Below are positions 1 to 9,220 of a stretch of 64,000 nucleotides of DNA, in pieces. The stretch is from Pseudacidovorax sp. RU35E (GTDB lineage: Bacteria > Pseudomonadota > Gammaproteobacteria > Burkholderiales > Burkholderiaceae_C): contig NZ_FTMY01000010.1 in the NCBI RefSeq assembly GCF_900156165.1, forward strand, positions 124,001 to 188,000, written 5' to 3'. A model generated the notes under the pieces. The model was not told where the DNA came from and did no database searches. It worked only from the letters and a program-made list of their open reading frames with translations. Made by a program: the position numbers and the translations under genes. The stretch's first letter is position 1. Every line of letters starts with the position of its first letter.

Positions 1-1287
1 CTGGTGACCGACCACCACCTGCCCGGCGCCGAGTTGCCGACCGCCGACGTGCTGGTCAATCCCAACCAGCCGGGCTGCGACTTCGCCAGCAAGAGCATCG
101 CCGGCGTGGGCGTCATGTTCTATGTGCTGCTGGCCCTGCGCGCCGAGCTGCGTGCGCGCGGCGCCTGGAACGCCCCGGGTGCCCATCAGCCCAAGCTCGA
201 TGCCTTGCTGCCGCTGGTGGCGCTGGGCACCGTGGCCGACGTGGTGCGGCTGGACGCCAACAACCGCCGCCTGGTGGCGCAGGGCCTGCGCCGCATCCGC
301 GCCGGTGCCATGCCGCCGGGCATGGCCGCCCTCTTTCGCGCCGCCGGCCGCAAGCCCGAGGTGGCGACCACCTTCGACTTCGGCTTTGCCCTGGGCCCGC
401 GCATCAACGCCGCCGGCCGACTGGCCGACATGACGCTGGGCATCGAATGCCTGCTGACCGACGACCCCGGCCGCGCCGACGAGCTGGCCAAGCTGCTCGA
501 CGGCATCAACCGCGAGCGCCGCGACATCGAAGGCGGCATGCGCGAGCAGGCCATCCGCCTCGCCGAATCGCTGTTCGGCATGCAGCAGGCCGTGGAGGGC
601 CAGGACCGGCCCGCGGCCGGCATGCCCGCGGCCATCAGCGTGTTCGACCCCGAGTTCCATGAAGGCGTGGTGGGCATCGTGGCCTCGCGCCTGAAGGACC
701 GCCACCACCGGCCGGTGTTCGTCTTCGCGGCCAGCGGCGCCGAGGGCAAGTCGCACGAGCTCAAGGGCTCGGGCCGCTCGATTCCCGGCTTCCACCTGCG
801 CGATGCGCTCGACCTGGTGGCCAAGCGCCACCCGGGCGTGCTGCTGCGCTTCGGCGGCCATGCCATGGCGGCCGGCTGCACCATCGCGCGCGAGCAGTTC
901 GCGGTGTTCGAGCGGGCGCTGGCCCAGGTCGCGGCCGAATGGCTGGACGCCGCCACCCTCACGCGCCGGCTGGAGACCGACGGCCCCATCGACCGCGAAT
1001 ACCTGCGCGTGGAGCTGGTCGACACGCTGCACCGCGAGGTGTGGGGCCAGGGCTTTGCGCCGCCCACCTTCAGCGACGAGGTCGAGGTGGTCTCGCAGCG
1101 GCTGGTGGGCGAGAAGCATCTGTCGCTCAAGCTGCGCCTGGCCGGCCAGCCGGTGGACGGCATCTGGTTCGGCCAGACCGAGCCGCTGCCGCCCCGCGTG
1201 CGCCTGGCCTTCCGGCTCGATGCCGATGAATGGCAGGGCGTGCGCCGGCTGCGGCTGATGGTCGAAGGCGCCGAGTTGCCGGGATGA
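1..1287 (+). CDS. recJ: RecJ, single-stranded-DNA-specific 5'-3' exonuclease (C-terminal part)
   Basis: The frame is open from the first base, so the gene starts outside the window and about 429 residues remain. The visible part begins at the DHH motif (TDHHLPG) that binds catalytic manganese and continues through the linker helices, the DHHA1 domain with its GGHAMAAG signature near residue 284 and the C-terminal OB-type domain. RecJ degrades single-stranded DNA 5' to 3' in RecF-pathway recombination, mismatch repair and rescue of stalled forks, in the cytoplasm. The stop overlaps the ATG of the following response regulator by four bases (ATGA), so the two are probably co-translated although their roles are unrelated. 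Confidence 0.95.
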   Translation: MVTDHHLPGAELPTADVLVNPNQPGCDFASKSIAGVGVMFYVLLALRAELRARGAWNAPGAHQPKLDALLPLVALGTVADVVRLDANNRRLVAQGLRRIRAGAMPPGMAALFRAAGRKPEVATTFDFGFALGPRINAAGRLADMTLGIECLLTDDPGRADELAKLLDGINRERRDIEGGMREQAIRLAESLFGMQQAVEGQDRPAAGMPAAISVFDPEFHEGVVGIVASRLKDRHHRPVFVFAASGAEGKSHELKGSGRSIPGFHLRDALDLVAKRHPGVLLRFGGHAMAAGCTIAREQFAVFERALAQVAAEWLDAATLTRRLETDGPIDREYLRVELVDTLHREVWGQGFAPPTFSDEVEVVSQRLVGEKHLSLKLRLAGQPVDGIWFGQTEPLPPRVRLAFRLDADEWQGVRRLRLMVEGAELPG

Positions 1288-2000
1288 GCGAGACCCTGCC
1301 CTGGCGCTGCCTGCTCGTCGAGGACGACGAGGCCAACGCCCGCTACATCGCCGACGGCCTGCGCCGCATGGGCCACACGGTCGCCATCAGCCGCGACGGC
1401 GCCGATGCACTGGCCCGCGCCACGGGCGAGGCCTGGGACCTCGTCATCCTCGACCGCATGCTGCCCAACGGCATCGATGGGTTGGCCATCCTGGGCACGC
1501 TGCGCAACCTGGGCCTGCGCACGCCGGTGCTGGTGCTCAGTGCCCTGAGCGCGCTCGACGAACGGGTGCGCGGCCTCAAGGCCGGCGGCGACGACTACCT
1601 GGCCAAGCCCTTCGCCTTCTCCGAGCTGGCGGCGCGCGCCGAGGCGCTGGTGCGGCGCGCCCGGCCCGGCCCCGAGCAGCGCGTGCTGCAGGTCGCCGAC
1701 CTGCGGCTGGACCTGGGCACGCGCAAGGCCGAGCGCGGTGGCAAGCCGGTGGCGCTGCAGCCGCGCGAGTTCCGGCTGCTGGCCTGCCTGATGCTCAACG
1801 CCGGCCAGGTCATGACCCGCACCATGCTGCTCGAAGCCGTGTGGGACTACCAGTTCGATCCGCAGACCAATGTGATCGACGTGCAGATCAGCCGCCTGCG
1901 CACCAAGCTCGACGGTGCCGGCGGTCCGCCCTTGATCCACACCGAGCGCGGCGTGGGCTATCGACTGGCCGCGCCGGAGCCCGGCGAGGCGCCGGCCTGA
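1284..2000 (+). CDS. OmpR/PhoB-family response regulator
   Basis: This 238-residue protein has a receiver domain (residues about 8-120; acidic pair E13/D14/D15, phospho-acceptor D57 in VILDRML, conserved Lys in LAKPF) followed by a winged-helix trans_reg_C DNA-binding domain (about 135-228, ending in TERGVGYRL). The ATG at 1284 is chosen because it overlaps the recJ stop and starts just before the receiver fold. It overlaps the next gene, its partner kinase, by one base. The pair lies directly upstream of tctB-tctA, so by position it may be the TctD-type regulator of that transporter; this is inference, because TctD/TctE pairs also control distant tct loci. Confidence 0.9.
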   Translation: MSETLPWRCLLVEDDEANARYIADGLRRMGHTVAISRDGADALARATGEAWDLVILDRMLPNGIDGLAILGTLRNLGLRTPVLVLSALSALDERVRGLKAGGDDYLAKPFAFSELAARAEALVRRARPGPEQRVLQVADLRLDLGTRKAERGGKPVALQPREFRLLACLMLNAGQVMTRTMLLEAVWDYQFDPQTNVIDVQISRLRTKLDGAGGPPLIHTERGVGYRLAAPEPGEAPA

Positions 2001-3376
2001 TGGGCGCCTGGCGCCGCCTGTGGGCCTCGGTCGGCTTCCGGCTCGCCTTCCAGTACGCCGTGCTCGTGGCCATCACCATGATGGCGGCGCTGGCCATCGT
2101 CTACCTGCAGACCGTGGGCGTGCTGCACCAGCGCATCGCGCGGCAGGTGGGTGTCACCACCACGCAGATGCAGGCACGCGCCGAGCAGCAGGGCCTGGAG
2201 GCCGTGGCCGCCGCCATCGGCCGCGCGCTGGACGACGGCCGGCAATCCGACACCGAGCTCTTCGGCGTGTGGCAGCCAGACGGCACACGCCTGGCCGGCA
2301 ACCTGGATGCGCCGCCGGCCGACGCCACCGGTGGCCGCGATGGGCAGCAGCGCGCGCAGCGGGGCGGCACCGCCAACACCGGCTACCTGGCCGTGCGCCG
2401 GCTGCCCGGCGACGCGCTGCTGGTCGTCGGGCACGACCTGAGCGACCAGGACGCGCTCGAATCGCTGGTCGTCAGCGCCAGTGCCGCGGCCGGCCTGATC
2501 GCGCTGCTGCTGCTGGTGGGTGGCGTCTTCGTGTTCCGCCAGGAACTGGAGCAGGCCGTGGGCCGAGTGCGCCGCACGGCGGGCCGCATCGCCGAGGAAG
2601 GCCATCTGGCCGAGCGGGTGGACATGACCACGGGCGACGACGAATTCGCGCGCCTGGGCCAGGACATCAACGCCATGCTCGACCGCATCGAGTCGCTGAT
2701 GGAAGGCGTGCGCCATGTCTCCAACACCATCGCCCACGAGCTGCGCACGCCGCTCACCCGCGCGTTGCTCGGCCTGCAGGCCGCGCAGGCCCCAGGCGTG
2801 GACGATGCCGCGCGTCGCGAGGCCATCGACCGCGCCGTGCACGAGCTGCAGGACCTGGGCACCGTCTTCCAGAAGCTGCTGCAGATCGCCGAGGCCGAGG
2901 CCGGTGCGCGCCGCCGCGCCTTCGCGCCCGTGGCCCTGCACACCATCGCCGACGACGTGCTGGAGCTGTACGAAGCCGTCGCCGAGAACCAGGGCGCGCA
3001 CCTCGTGCGCGAGCCCGCGGACGAAGCCAGGGTGGACGGCGACCGCGACCTGCTGGCCGGTGCCATCGCCAACCTGGTGGACAACGCGCTGAAGTACGGC
3101 GGCCCCGGCTGCACCGTGCGCATCGGCACGACGATGGCCGCCGGCCAGGCCATCGTCGAGGTGCAGGACGACGGCCCCGGCGTGTCTGAGGCCGACCTGG
3201 CCCGCCTCGGCGAGCGATTCACCCGCCTCACGCCAGAGCTGCCCGGCCACGGCCTGGGCCTGGCCAACGTGCGCGCCGTCGCCGCCCTGCATGGCGGCCG
3301 GCTGGTGGCCGAAGGGGCGGAGCCGGGATTGCGGATGCGGATGGTGCTGCCAATCGGATCGCCGTCACACAACTGA
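2000..3376 (+). CDS. Membrane sensor histidine kinase, partner of the upstream regulator
   Basis: The protein of 458 residues has TM1 at about 14-36, a periplasmic sensor segment of roughly 120 residues, TM2 at about 155-178, a HAMP linker, a HisKA domain with the phospho-acceptor His near residue 246 (IAHELRTPLTR), and a HATPase_c domain with N box (NLVDNALKYG), DDGPGV and GHGLGLANV boxes. It would autophosphorylate and pass phosphate to the regulator encoded immediately upstream. The start ATG overlaps the regulator stop (TGATG). The periplasmic part has no named domain that I recognise, so the ligand is unknown; neighbouring tctBA suggests a carboxylate. Confidence 0.9.
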   Translation: MGAWRRLWASVGFRLAFQYAVLVAITMMAALAIVYLQTVGVLHQRIARQVGVTTTQMQARAEQQGLEAVAAAIGRALDDGRQSDTELFGVWQPDGTRLAGNLDAPPADATGGRDGQQRAQRGGTANTGYLAVRRLPGDALLVVGHDLSDQDALESLVVSASAAAGLIALLLLVGGVFVFRQELEQAVGRVRRTAGRIAEEGHLAERVDMTTGDDEFARLGQDINAMLDRIESLMEGVRHVSNTIAHELRTPLTRALLGLQAAQAPGVDDAARREAIDRAVHELQDLGTVFQKLLQIAEAEAGARRRAFAPVALHTIADDVLELYEAVAENQGAHLVREPADEARVDGDRDLLAGAIANLVDNALKYGGPGCTVRIGTTMAAGQAIVEVQDDGPGVSEADLARLGERFTRLTPELPGHGLGLANVRAVAALHGGRLVAEGAEPGLRMRMVLPIGSPSHN

Positions 3377-3427
3377 TCCGCATCTGACGCGCAAGCGGCC
3401 CAGCAAGCCGCCCTTGTTCCCGCGCCC

Positions 3428-3447
3428 ACATTGCCGAATGGCAATGT
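3428..3447. promoter_or_regulatory. Perfect inverted repeat upstream of tctB, candidate operator
   Basis: Arms ACATTGCC and GGCAATGT pair perfectly around the four bases GAAT. The element sits about 118 bases before the tctB start in the 188-base gap after the histidine kinase gene, a usual position for an activator or repressor site. No T-tract follows, so it does not look like a terminator. Binding by the adjacent response regulator is an inference. Confidence 0.4.
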
Positions 3448-3564
3448 TTCCGTAACCCACGGCGCACGCCCCCTTTCCTACGATCGCCCGCGCTTTCCCG
3501 CCCTTCTGTGGCGGGCCCTCCGCCGCGCGCGGATTGCTCATCAACGATCAAGGAGACCTGCAGG

Positions 3565-4050
3565 GTGAAGATCAAGAGTCAGAGAGATTTCTTTTCGGGC
3601 GCGCTGTTCTGCGCCTTCGGCGTGGCGTTCGCCTGGGGCGCCACCTCGTACACGGTGGGCGACGGCGCCCGCATGGGCCCAGGCTACTTTCCGCTCATCG
3701 TCGGCGTGCTCATCGCCATCATGGGCACGCTGATCACGCTCAAGGCGATGACGGTGGACACGGAAGACGGCGAGCCCATCGGCCGCATCGCCTGGCGGCC
3801 GCTCATCTTCATCATCAGTGCCAACCTGGCCTTCGGCGTGCTGCTGGGCGGCCTGCCCAGCATCGGGCTGCCACCCATGGGGCTGATCGTGGCCATCTAT
3901 GCGCTCACCTTCATCGCCAACCTGGCGGGCGACCACTTCAGCGTGAAGTCCTCGCTGGTGCTGGCCACCATCCTGGCGGTGGGCAGCTACCTCGCCTTCG
4001 TGGTCGCACTCAAGCTGCAGTTCCCGGTCTGGCCCACGTTCATCGCCTGA
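3565..4050 (+). CDS. tctB: Tripartite tricarboxylate transporter small membrane subunit TctB
   Basis: This 161-residue protein has four predicted membrane segments and the N-terminal family look KSQRDFFSGALFCAFGVAFAW followed by GPGYFP, which is typical of TctB. The GTG at 3565 is used because AAGGAG lies at 3550-3555, a good distance upstream, and no ATG fits the family start. TctB pairs with the large subunit TctA, encoded 37 bases downstream, and with a periplasmic TctC/Bug binding protein to import di- or tricarboxylates using a cation gradient. No tctC is adjacent; the only binding-protein gene in the window is at 12458. Confidence 0.88.
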   Translation: MKIKSQRDFFSGALFCAFGVAFAWGATSYTVGDGARMGPGYFPLIVGVLIAIMGTLITLKAMTVDTEDGEPIGRIAWRPLIFIISANLAFGVLLGGLPSIGLPPMGLIVAIYALTFIANLAGDHFSVKSSLVLATILAVGSYLAFVVALKLQFPVWPTFIA

Positions 4051-4087
4051 TCCCCTTTCTCCAGAGACATACAAGAACACGGGCCTC

Positions 4088-5599
4088 ATGGATCTCTTCA
4101 ATAACCTGGCGATCGGCTTCGGCGTCGCCTTCACCTTCCAGAACCTCGTCTACGCCTTCGTCGGCTGCCTGCTGGGCACGCTGATCGGGGTGCTGCCGGG
4201 CATCGGCCCCGTCGCCACCATCGCCATGCTGCTGCCGGCCACCTATGCGCTGCCACCGGTGTCGGCGCTGATCATGCTGGCGGGCATCTACTACGGCGCG
4301 CAATACGGCGGCTCCACCACGGCCATCCTGGTCAACCTGCCCGGCGAGTCCTCGTCGGTGGTCACGGTGATCGACGGCTACCAGATGGCCAGGCAGGGAC
4401 GGGCCGGACCGGCGCTCGCCGCTGCGGGCCTGGGCTCCTTCTTTGCGGGCTGCGTGGGCACCATCATCCTGGCCGCCTTCGCGCCGCCGCTGACCGAGCT
4501 GGCCTTCAAGTTCGGACCGGCCGAGTACTTCAGCCTGATGGTGCTGGGCCTGATCGGCGCCGTGGTGCTGGCCTCGGGCTCGCTGCTCAAGGCCATCACC
4601 ATGATCCTGCTGGGCCTGGCCCTGGGCCTCGTGGGCACGGACGTGAACTCGGGCGTGGCCCGCTACAGCTTCGACATTCCGGAACTGACCGACGGCATCG
4701 GCTTCATCGCCATCGCCATGGGCGTGTTCGGCTACGGCGAAATCATCGGCAACCTGTCGCAGCCGGCCGAGCAGCGAGAGGTGTTCACGGCCAAGGTCAA
4801 GGGCCTGTGGCCCACGGCCGCCGACTTCAAGCGCATGACGCCGGCGGTGCTGCGCGGCACGGCGCTGGGCTCTGCACTGGGCATCCTGCCCGGCGGTGGC
4901 GCGCTGCTGTCGTCCTTCGCGTCGTACACGCTGGAGAAGAAGATCCGCCGCGCCCCTGGCGAGGTGCCTTTCGGCAAGGGCAACATCCGCGGCGTGGCCG
5001 GTCCCGAATCGGCCAACAACGCCGGTGCGCAGACCTCCTTCATCCCGCTGCTGACCCTGGGCATTCCGCCCAACCCGGTGATGGCGCTGATGGTGGGCGC
5101 GATGACCATCCACAACATCCAGCCGGGCCCGCAGGTGATGACCAGCAACCCCGAGCTGTTCTGGGGCCTGATCGCCTCGATGTGGATCGGCAACCTGATG
5201 CTGATCATCCTGAACCTGCCGCTGATCGGCGTGTGGATCAAGCTGCTGACCATCCCGTACAAATGGCTCTTCCCGGCCATCGTGCTGTTCTGCGCGGTGG
5301 GCGTGTACTCGGAGAACAACAACACCTTCGACGTGTGGATGGTGGCGATCTTCGGCATCGTGGGCTACGCCTTCCTCAAGCTCAAGTGCGAGCCCGCGCC
5401 GCTGCTGCTGGGCTTCATCCTGGGGCCGATGATGGAAGAGAACCTCCGACGCGCGCTGCTGCTGTCGCGAGGCGAATGGAGCGTGCTCGTCACGCGGCCC
5501 ATCTCGGCCTTCCTGCTCGTGGCCGCGGCCCTGCTGCTGGTGATCGTGCTGCTGCCGTCGGTGAAGGCCAAGCGGGAAGAGGCGTTCGTCGAGGAATGA
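4088..5599 (+). CDS. tctA: Tripartite tricarboxylate transporter large membrane subunit TctA
   Basis: This 503-residue polytopic protein is the usual TctA length. Two related glycine/proline signatures are seen, GVLPGIGPVATIAMLLP near residue 35 and GILPGGGALLSSFASY near residue 265, reflecting the internal duplication of the family. The conserved central region with TSFIPLLTLGIPPNPVMALM is also present. It forms the translocation channel of the TTT carboxylate importer with TctB. It is the last gene of the group and is followed by a strong hairpin before the convergent dehydrogenase gene. Confidence 0.93.
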   Translation: MDLFNNLAIGFGVAFTFQNLVYAFVGCLLGTLIGVLPGIGPVATIAMLLPATYALPPVSALIMLAGIYYGAQYGGSTTAILVNLPGESSSVVTVIDGYQMARQGRAGPALAAAGLGSFFAGCVGTIILAAFAPPLTELAFKFGPAEYFSLMVLGLIGAVVLASGSLLKAITMILLGLALGLVGTDVNSGVARYSFDIPELTDGIGFIAIAMGVFGYGEIIGNLSQPAEQREVFTAKVKGLWPTAADFKRMTPAVLRGTALGSALGILPGGGALLSSFASYTLEKKIRRAPGEVPFGKGNIRGVAGPESANNAGAQTSFIPLLTLGIPPNPVMALMVGAMTIHNIQPGPQVMTSNPELFWGLIASMWIGNLMLIILNLPLIGVWIKLLTIPYKWLFPAIVLFCAVGVYSENNNTFDVWMVAIFGIVGYAFLKLKCEPAPLLLGFILGPMMEENLRRALLLSRGEWSVLVTRPISAFLLVAAALLLVIVLLPSVKAKREEAFVEE

Positions 5600-5606
5600 C
5601 GCAGCG

Positions 5607-5633
5607 CCACCGTGCGGCCAAGCCGCACGGTGG
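5607..5633. terminator. Hairpin between convergent genes
   Basis: CCACCGTGCGGC and GCCGCACGGTGG form a perfect 12-base-pair stem with a three-base loop eight bases after the tctA stop, between two convergent genes. There is no clear T-run, so it may act as a bidirectional transcription barrier or a 3'-end stabiliser rather than a classic intrinsic terminator. Confidence 0.5.
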
Positions 5634-5691
5634 ATGCGCAACGAAGAAGGACGCCCTGCGGCGCCCTTTCTGCTTTGGGAGCCCGCCCCGC

Positions 5692-6582
5692 TCAGCCGGC
5701 CGCGCCCTGCTGCGCCAGCCATGCCACCAGTTGCGGCAGCAGGGCCTGCGGATCGCCCTCTTCCACCGCCGTCGCCAGCGTCTGGCGAACGCCTTCGGCG
5801 ATGGTGCCGGCCGCCCCGCTGTCGCGGGCCATGGTGGTGTAGTAGCCCAGGTCCTTGAACGCGTTGGCCATGCTGAAGCGCAGCCCGCTCGGGTCATGCG
5901 CCAGCAGGAAGGGCCGCAGCCGCTCCAGCGCCGTGCCGCCGCCGCCGCCCTTGGCGAGCACATCGACGAACACCTCTGCCGCCACACCCGCACGTTGCGC
6001 GCATGCCGCGGCCTCGGCGATCAGCGCCACCGAGCCCAGCGACACGTAGTTGTGCAGCAGCTTCATGCGGTGGCCGGCGCCCACGGGACCGCAGTGCGTG
6101 ATGTTCTCGGCAAAGCACGCCAGCAGCGGGCGGCATTCTTCGAACAGCGCGGTCTCCGCACCCACCAGCAGGTTGAGCCGGCCTTCGGCGGCCTCCTTCG
6201 GTGTGCGGGTCATGGCAGCGTCCATGAAGCGCCCGCCGGCTTCGGCCACCACGCCGGCCAGACGCTCGGTGGAAGACGGGATGGCGGTGGAACAGTCGAT
6301 GACGATGCCGCCGGGCCGCAGGCCCTGCAGCACGCCGCCCTCGCCGAGCAGCACGGCCTCCACCTGTGGCGAACCGGTGACGCACAACAGCAGCACGTCG
6401 ACCTCGGCCGCGAGCGCCTGTGCGCTGCCGAAGGTGCGCACGCCTGCTGCCTTCAGGGAGTCCAGCGGCTGGTTGCCCGGATGCTCCAGCACGGCCAGCG
6501 AATGGCCATGACGCACGATGTTGGTGGCGATGCCGTGGCCCATCAGGCCCACACCGATCAGGCCGATCTTCTGGTTGCTCAT
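5692..6582 (-). CDS. 3-hydroxyisobutyrate dehydrogenase-like NAD(P)-dependent oxidoreductase
   Basis: This 296-residue protein has the N-terminal NAD(P)-binding motif GLIGVGLMGHGIA, the substrate-phase motif around GRFMDAAMTRTPKEA, and the catalytic lysine K174 in GAGHRMKLLHN, all features of the beta-hydroxyacid dehydrogenase family (3-hydroxyisobutyrate, tartronate-semialdehyde or 4-hydroxybutyrate type). The ATG at 6582 is preceded by AAGGAGA on the minus strand. It is the last of three minus-strand genes transcribed away from the GntR regulator. Tartronate-semialdehyde or a related reductase would fit the acid-sugar context, but the sequence alone does not settle the substrate. Confidence 0.85.
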   Translation of the reverse strand: MSNQKIGLIGVGLMGHGIATNIVRHGHSLAVLEHPGNQPLDSLKAAGVRTFGSAQALAAEVDVLLLCVTGSPQVEAVLLGEGGVLQGLRPGGIVIDCSTAIPSSTERLAGVVAEAGGRFMDAAMTRTPKEAAEGRLNLLVGAETALFEECRPLLACFAENITHCGPVGAGHRMKLLHNYVSLGSVALIAEAAACAQRAGVAAEVFVDVLAKGGGGGTALERLRPFLLAHDPSGLRFSMANAFKDLGYYTTMARDSGAAGTIAEGVRQTLATAVEEGDPQALLPQLVAWLAQQGAAG

Positions 6583-6620
6583 CGGATGTCTCCTTCGTCT
6601 TTCGGTGGAATGTGTCGCGC

Positions 6621-8087
6621 TCAGCGCAGGGGCCGGCCCAGGCCGCCGGCGCACACGTACTTGATCTCGACGTAGTCATCCACGCCGTACTTGGAGCCTT
6701 CTCGGCCCACGCCCGATTCCTTGATGCCGCCGAAAGGCGCCAGCTCGGTGGAGATCAGGCCTTCGTTCAGGCCGACGATGCCCACCTCCAGCGCCTCGGC
6801 GACGCGCCAGGCGCGGGCGTAGTCCTGTGTGTAGAAGTAGGCCGCGAGGCCGAAGGGCGTGTCGTTGGCCATGGTCACGGCCTCGTCCTCGGTCTCGAAG
6901 CGGATCAGCGGCGCCACCGGACCGAAGGTCTCTTCCTGCATCAGCCGGGACTTCGGCGACACCTCGGCCAGGATGGTGGGCGTGAAGAAGCGCCCGCCCA
7001 GTGGATGCGGCTTGCCGCCCGTGACGATGCTCGCGCCCAGGGTCACCGCATCGTCGATGTGCTCACGCACCTTGGCCACCGCCGCGTCGTCGATCAGCGG
7101 GCCCAGCTGGACGCCGGGCGTCAGGCCATTGCCGACCACCTGCGCCTCCACCGTCTTGCGCAGCAGCGCGGTGAAACGCTCATAGATGCCCGACTGCACG
7201 AAGATGCGGTTGGCGCACACGCAGGTCTGCCCCGCGTTGCGGAACTTGGAGGCCATCACGCCAGCCACCGCGGCGTCCAGGTCCGCGTCGTCGAAGACGA
7301 TGAAGGGCGCATTGCCGCCCAGCTCCATCGATACCTTCTTGACGGTGCCCGCGCACTGCGCCATCAAGGTCTTGCCCACCTCGGTGGAGCCGGTGAAGGA
7401 GAGCTTGCGCACCACCGGGTTGGCCGTGAGCTCGCCGCCCACGGTCGAGGCCGAGCCGGTGACCACGTTGAGCACGCCGGCCGGAATGCCCGCCTCCAGG
7501 GCCAGTTGCGCCAGGGCCAGCGCCGAATACGGCGTGGCCGACGCAGGCTTGATGACGATGGTGCAGCCGGCCGCCAGCGCGGCGCCGGCCTTGCGCGTGA
7601 TCATCGCGTTGGGAAAGTTCCACGGCGTGATGGCCGCCACCACGCCCACGGGCTGCTTGAGCACCACGATGCGCCGATCCATGCTGGCGGCCGGTATCAC
7701 GTCGCCATAGACGCGCTTGGCCTCTTCGGCAAACCATTCGATGAAGCTGGAGCCGTAGGCGATCTCGCCCTTGGCCTCGGCCAGCGGTTTGCCCTGCTCC
7801 AGCGTGAGGATCATCGCCAGGTCGTCCTGGTGCGCCATGCACAGGTCGAACCAGCGCCGCATCAGGCGCGAGCGCTCCTTGGCACTGGTCTCGCGCCACG
7901 CCGGCAGCGCCTGGTTGGCGGCATCGATGGCCGCGCGAACGTCGGCGGCGCCGAGTCGCGGCACCGTGCCAAGCACGCTGTCATCCGCGGGGTTGGTGAC
8001 CGTCAGCGTGGCGCCGTCGGTGGCGTCGACCCAGCGGCCGCCGACGAAGCATTGCTGGCGAAAGAGTTCGGTGTGTTGGAGCTTCAT
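6621..8087 (-). CDS. gabD: NAD(P)+-dependent succinate-semialdehyde dehydrogenase family
   Basis: The 488-residue protein has full aldehyde dehydrogenase length. It shows the PWNFPNAM cofactor-binding segment, catalytic Glu in MELGGNAPF and catalytic Cys in [11 protein letters not shown] (one residue apart from a second Cys as in GabD), and the C-terminal [12 protein letters not shown] loop. GabD-type enzymes oxidise succinate semialdehyde to succinate; close relatives oxidise alpha-ketoglutarate semialdehyde or glutarate semialdehyde, and the acid-sugar context makes those real alternatives. It lies 38 bases upstream of the dehydrogenase at 5692 and 24 bases downstream of the one at 8112, so the three form an operon. 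Confidence 0.85.
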   Translation of the reverse strand: MKLQHTELFRQQCFVGGRWVDATDGATLTVTNPADDSVLGTVPRLGAADVRAAIDAANQALPAWRETSAKERSRLMRRWFDLCMAHQDDLAMILTLEQGKPLAEAKGEIAYGSSFIEWFAEEAKRVYGDVIPAASMDRRIVVLKQPVGVVAAITPWNFPNAMITRKAGAALAAGCTIVIKPASATPYSALALAQLALEAGIPAGVLNVVTGSASTVGGELTANPVVRKLSFTGSTEVGKTLMAQCAGTVKKVSMELGGNAPFIVFDDADLDAAVAGVMASKFRNAGQTCVCANRIFVQSGIYERFTALLRKTVEAQVVGNGLTPGVQLGPLIDDAAVAKVREHIDDAVTLGASIVTGGKPHPLGGRFFTPTILAEVSPKSRLMQEETFGPVAPLIRFETEDEAVTMANDTPFGLAAYFYTQDYARAWRVAEALEVGIVGLNEGLISTELAPFGGIKESGVGREGSKYGVDDYVEIKYVCAGGLGRPLR

Positions 8088-8111
8088 GGTGCGTGCTTGG
8101 AATGAAAGGTG

Positions 8112-9083
8112 TCAGCGCAGAAGGTTGTCGGGCGTACGGCCGGCACGCAGTGCCTCGATGCCGTCGATGAGCAGCCAGCCCATGGCATCGCGCGTCTCGT
8201 ATGTGGCGCTGCCGATGTGCGGCGAAAGGAAGACGTTGTCGAGGCCGCGGTAGCCGGGGTGGACGTGGGGCTCGTTGGCGAACACGTCGAGCCCGGCGCC
8301 ACGGATGTGGCCGCGGCGCAGTGCATCGATCAGCGCCTCGTCATCGACCAGATCGCCGCGGGAGATGTTGACCACCACCGAGCCCGCCGGCAGGCGTGCC
8401 AGCCGTTCGGCATCGAAGACGCCCTTGAGCGCCGGCGAACCCGGGGCGGCGATCATGAGGATGTCGATGTCCCGGAGCATGCCTTCCAGCGTCGGGTGAT
8501 AGGTGGCGCCCGCCTCCAGCTCAGGCGCGAGACGCGAGCGGTTGTGATAGTGGATGGCCAGGCCGAAGGCCCGCGCGCGTTCGGCGATGGCGCGGCCGAT
8601 GCGGCCCATGCCGAAGATTCCCAGCCGCCGCCCGACCAGCCCCATGCCCAGCAGCTGGGTGGGCGCCCAGCCCTGCCAGGCGCCGCTGCGCACCAGCCGG
8701 TCGGCCTCGAAGCCGCGGCGGCAGGCATTGAGCAGCAGCATCAGCGCGATCTCGGCGCAGGCATCGCTGAGCACGTCCGGCGTGTGCAGCACCTGCACGC
8801 CGTGGGCGCGGGCGGCGGCCAGGTCGATGTGGTCGTGGCCCACCGACAGCGTGGCCACCGCGGCGAGCGAGGGCACCAGCGCGGCGATGACCTCGGCCGT
8901 CACCGGCTCGGTGGCCGTGACGAAGAGCAGGTGGCAGCCCTGCGCACGCGCCGCGATCTGTGCGGCGGACAGGATCGAATCGTCCTCGTTGACGACCAGC
9001 TCGAAGCGCTCGGCCAGTGCCGCCTCGACGGCGGGGGTGAAGCGTCGGCAAAGAAAGGCCCGGGGCCGATCGGGAAGGTTCAT
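8112..9083 (-). CDS. D-2-hydroxyacid dehydrogenase (glyoxylate/hydroxypyruvate reductase type)
   Basis: The 323-residue protein has a flavodoxin-like substrate domain and a Rossmann domain with GIFGMGRIGRAIA near residue 155. The catalytic Arg lies in NISRGDLVDDEAL, the Glu in FANEPHVHP and the His in SPHIGSATYE. These enzymes interconvert 2-keto acids and D-2-hydroxy acids with NAD(P)H; glyoxylate or hydroxypyruvate is the usual substrate of this branch. It is the first gene of the minus-strand operon and faces the GntR regulator across a 137-base gap containing an operator-like palindrome. Confidence 0.88.
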   Translation of the reverse strand: MNLPDRPRAFLCRRFTPAVEAALAERFELVVNEDDSILSAAQIAARAQGCHLLFVTATEPVTAEVIAALVPSLAAVATLSVGHDHIDLAAARAHGVQVLHTPDVLSDACAEIALMLLLNACRRGFEADRLVRSGAWQGWAPTQLLGMGLVGRRLGIFGMGRIGRAIAERARAFGLAIHYHNRSRLAPELEAGATYHPTLEGMLRDIDILMIAAPGSPALKGVFDAERLARLPAGSVVVNISRGDLVDDEALIDALRRGHIRGAGLDVFANEPHVHPGYRGLDNVFLSPHIGSATYETRDAMGWLLIDGIEALRAGRTPDNLLR

Positions 9084-9136
9084 GACTGTCTCTCTGGGTT
9101 CTTCGTTGAGCCGGCCGTCGCCGTTTCACGCTCAAG

Positions 9137-9147
9137 TTGTATTACAA
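9137..9147. promoter_or_regulatory. Operator-like palindrome for the GntR/FadR-family regulator
   Basis: TTGTATTACAA is a perfect palindrome about a central T and matches the TNGTNNNACNA pattern bound by FadR/FCD-type GntR regulators. It lies 54 bases before the dehydrogenase start on the minus strand and 74 bases before the regulator start on the plus strand, so one site could control both divergent transcripts. Confidence 0.6.
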
Positions 9148-9220
9148 ATACGTCACATCACTTCTGTCAAGCACGAAGCGCCGGTGCTATTCTTCGGCCC
9201 CCGACCTGCCCGCCCTCATC

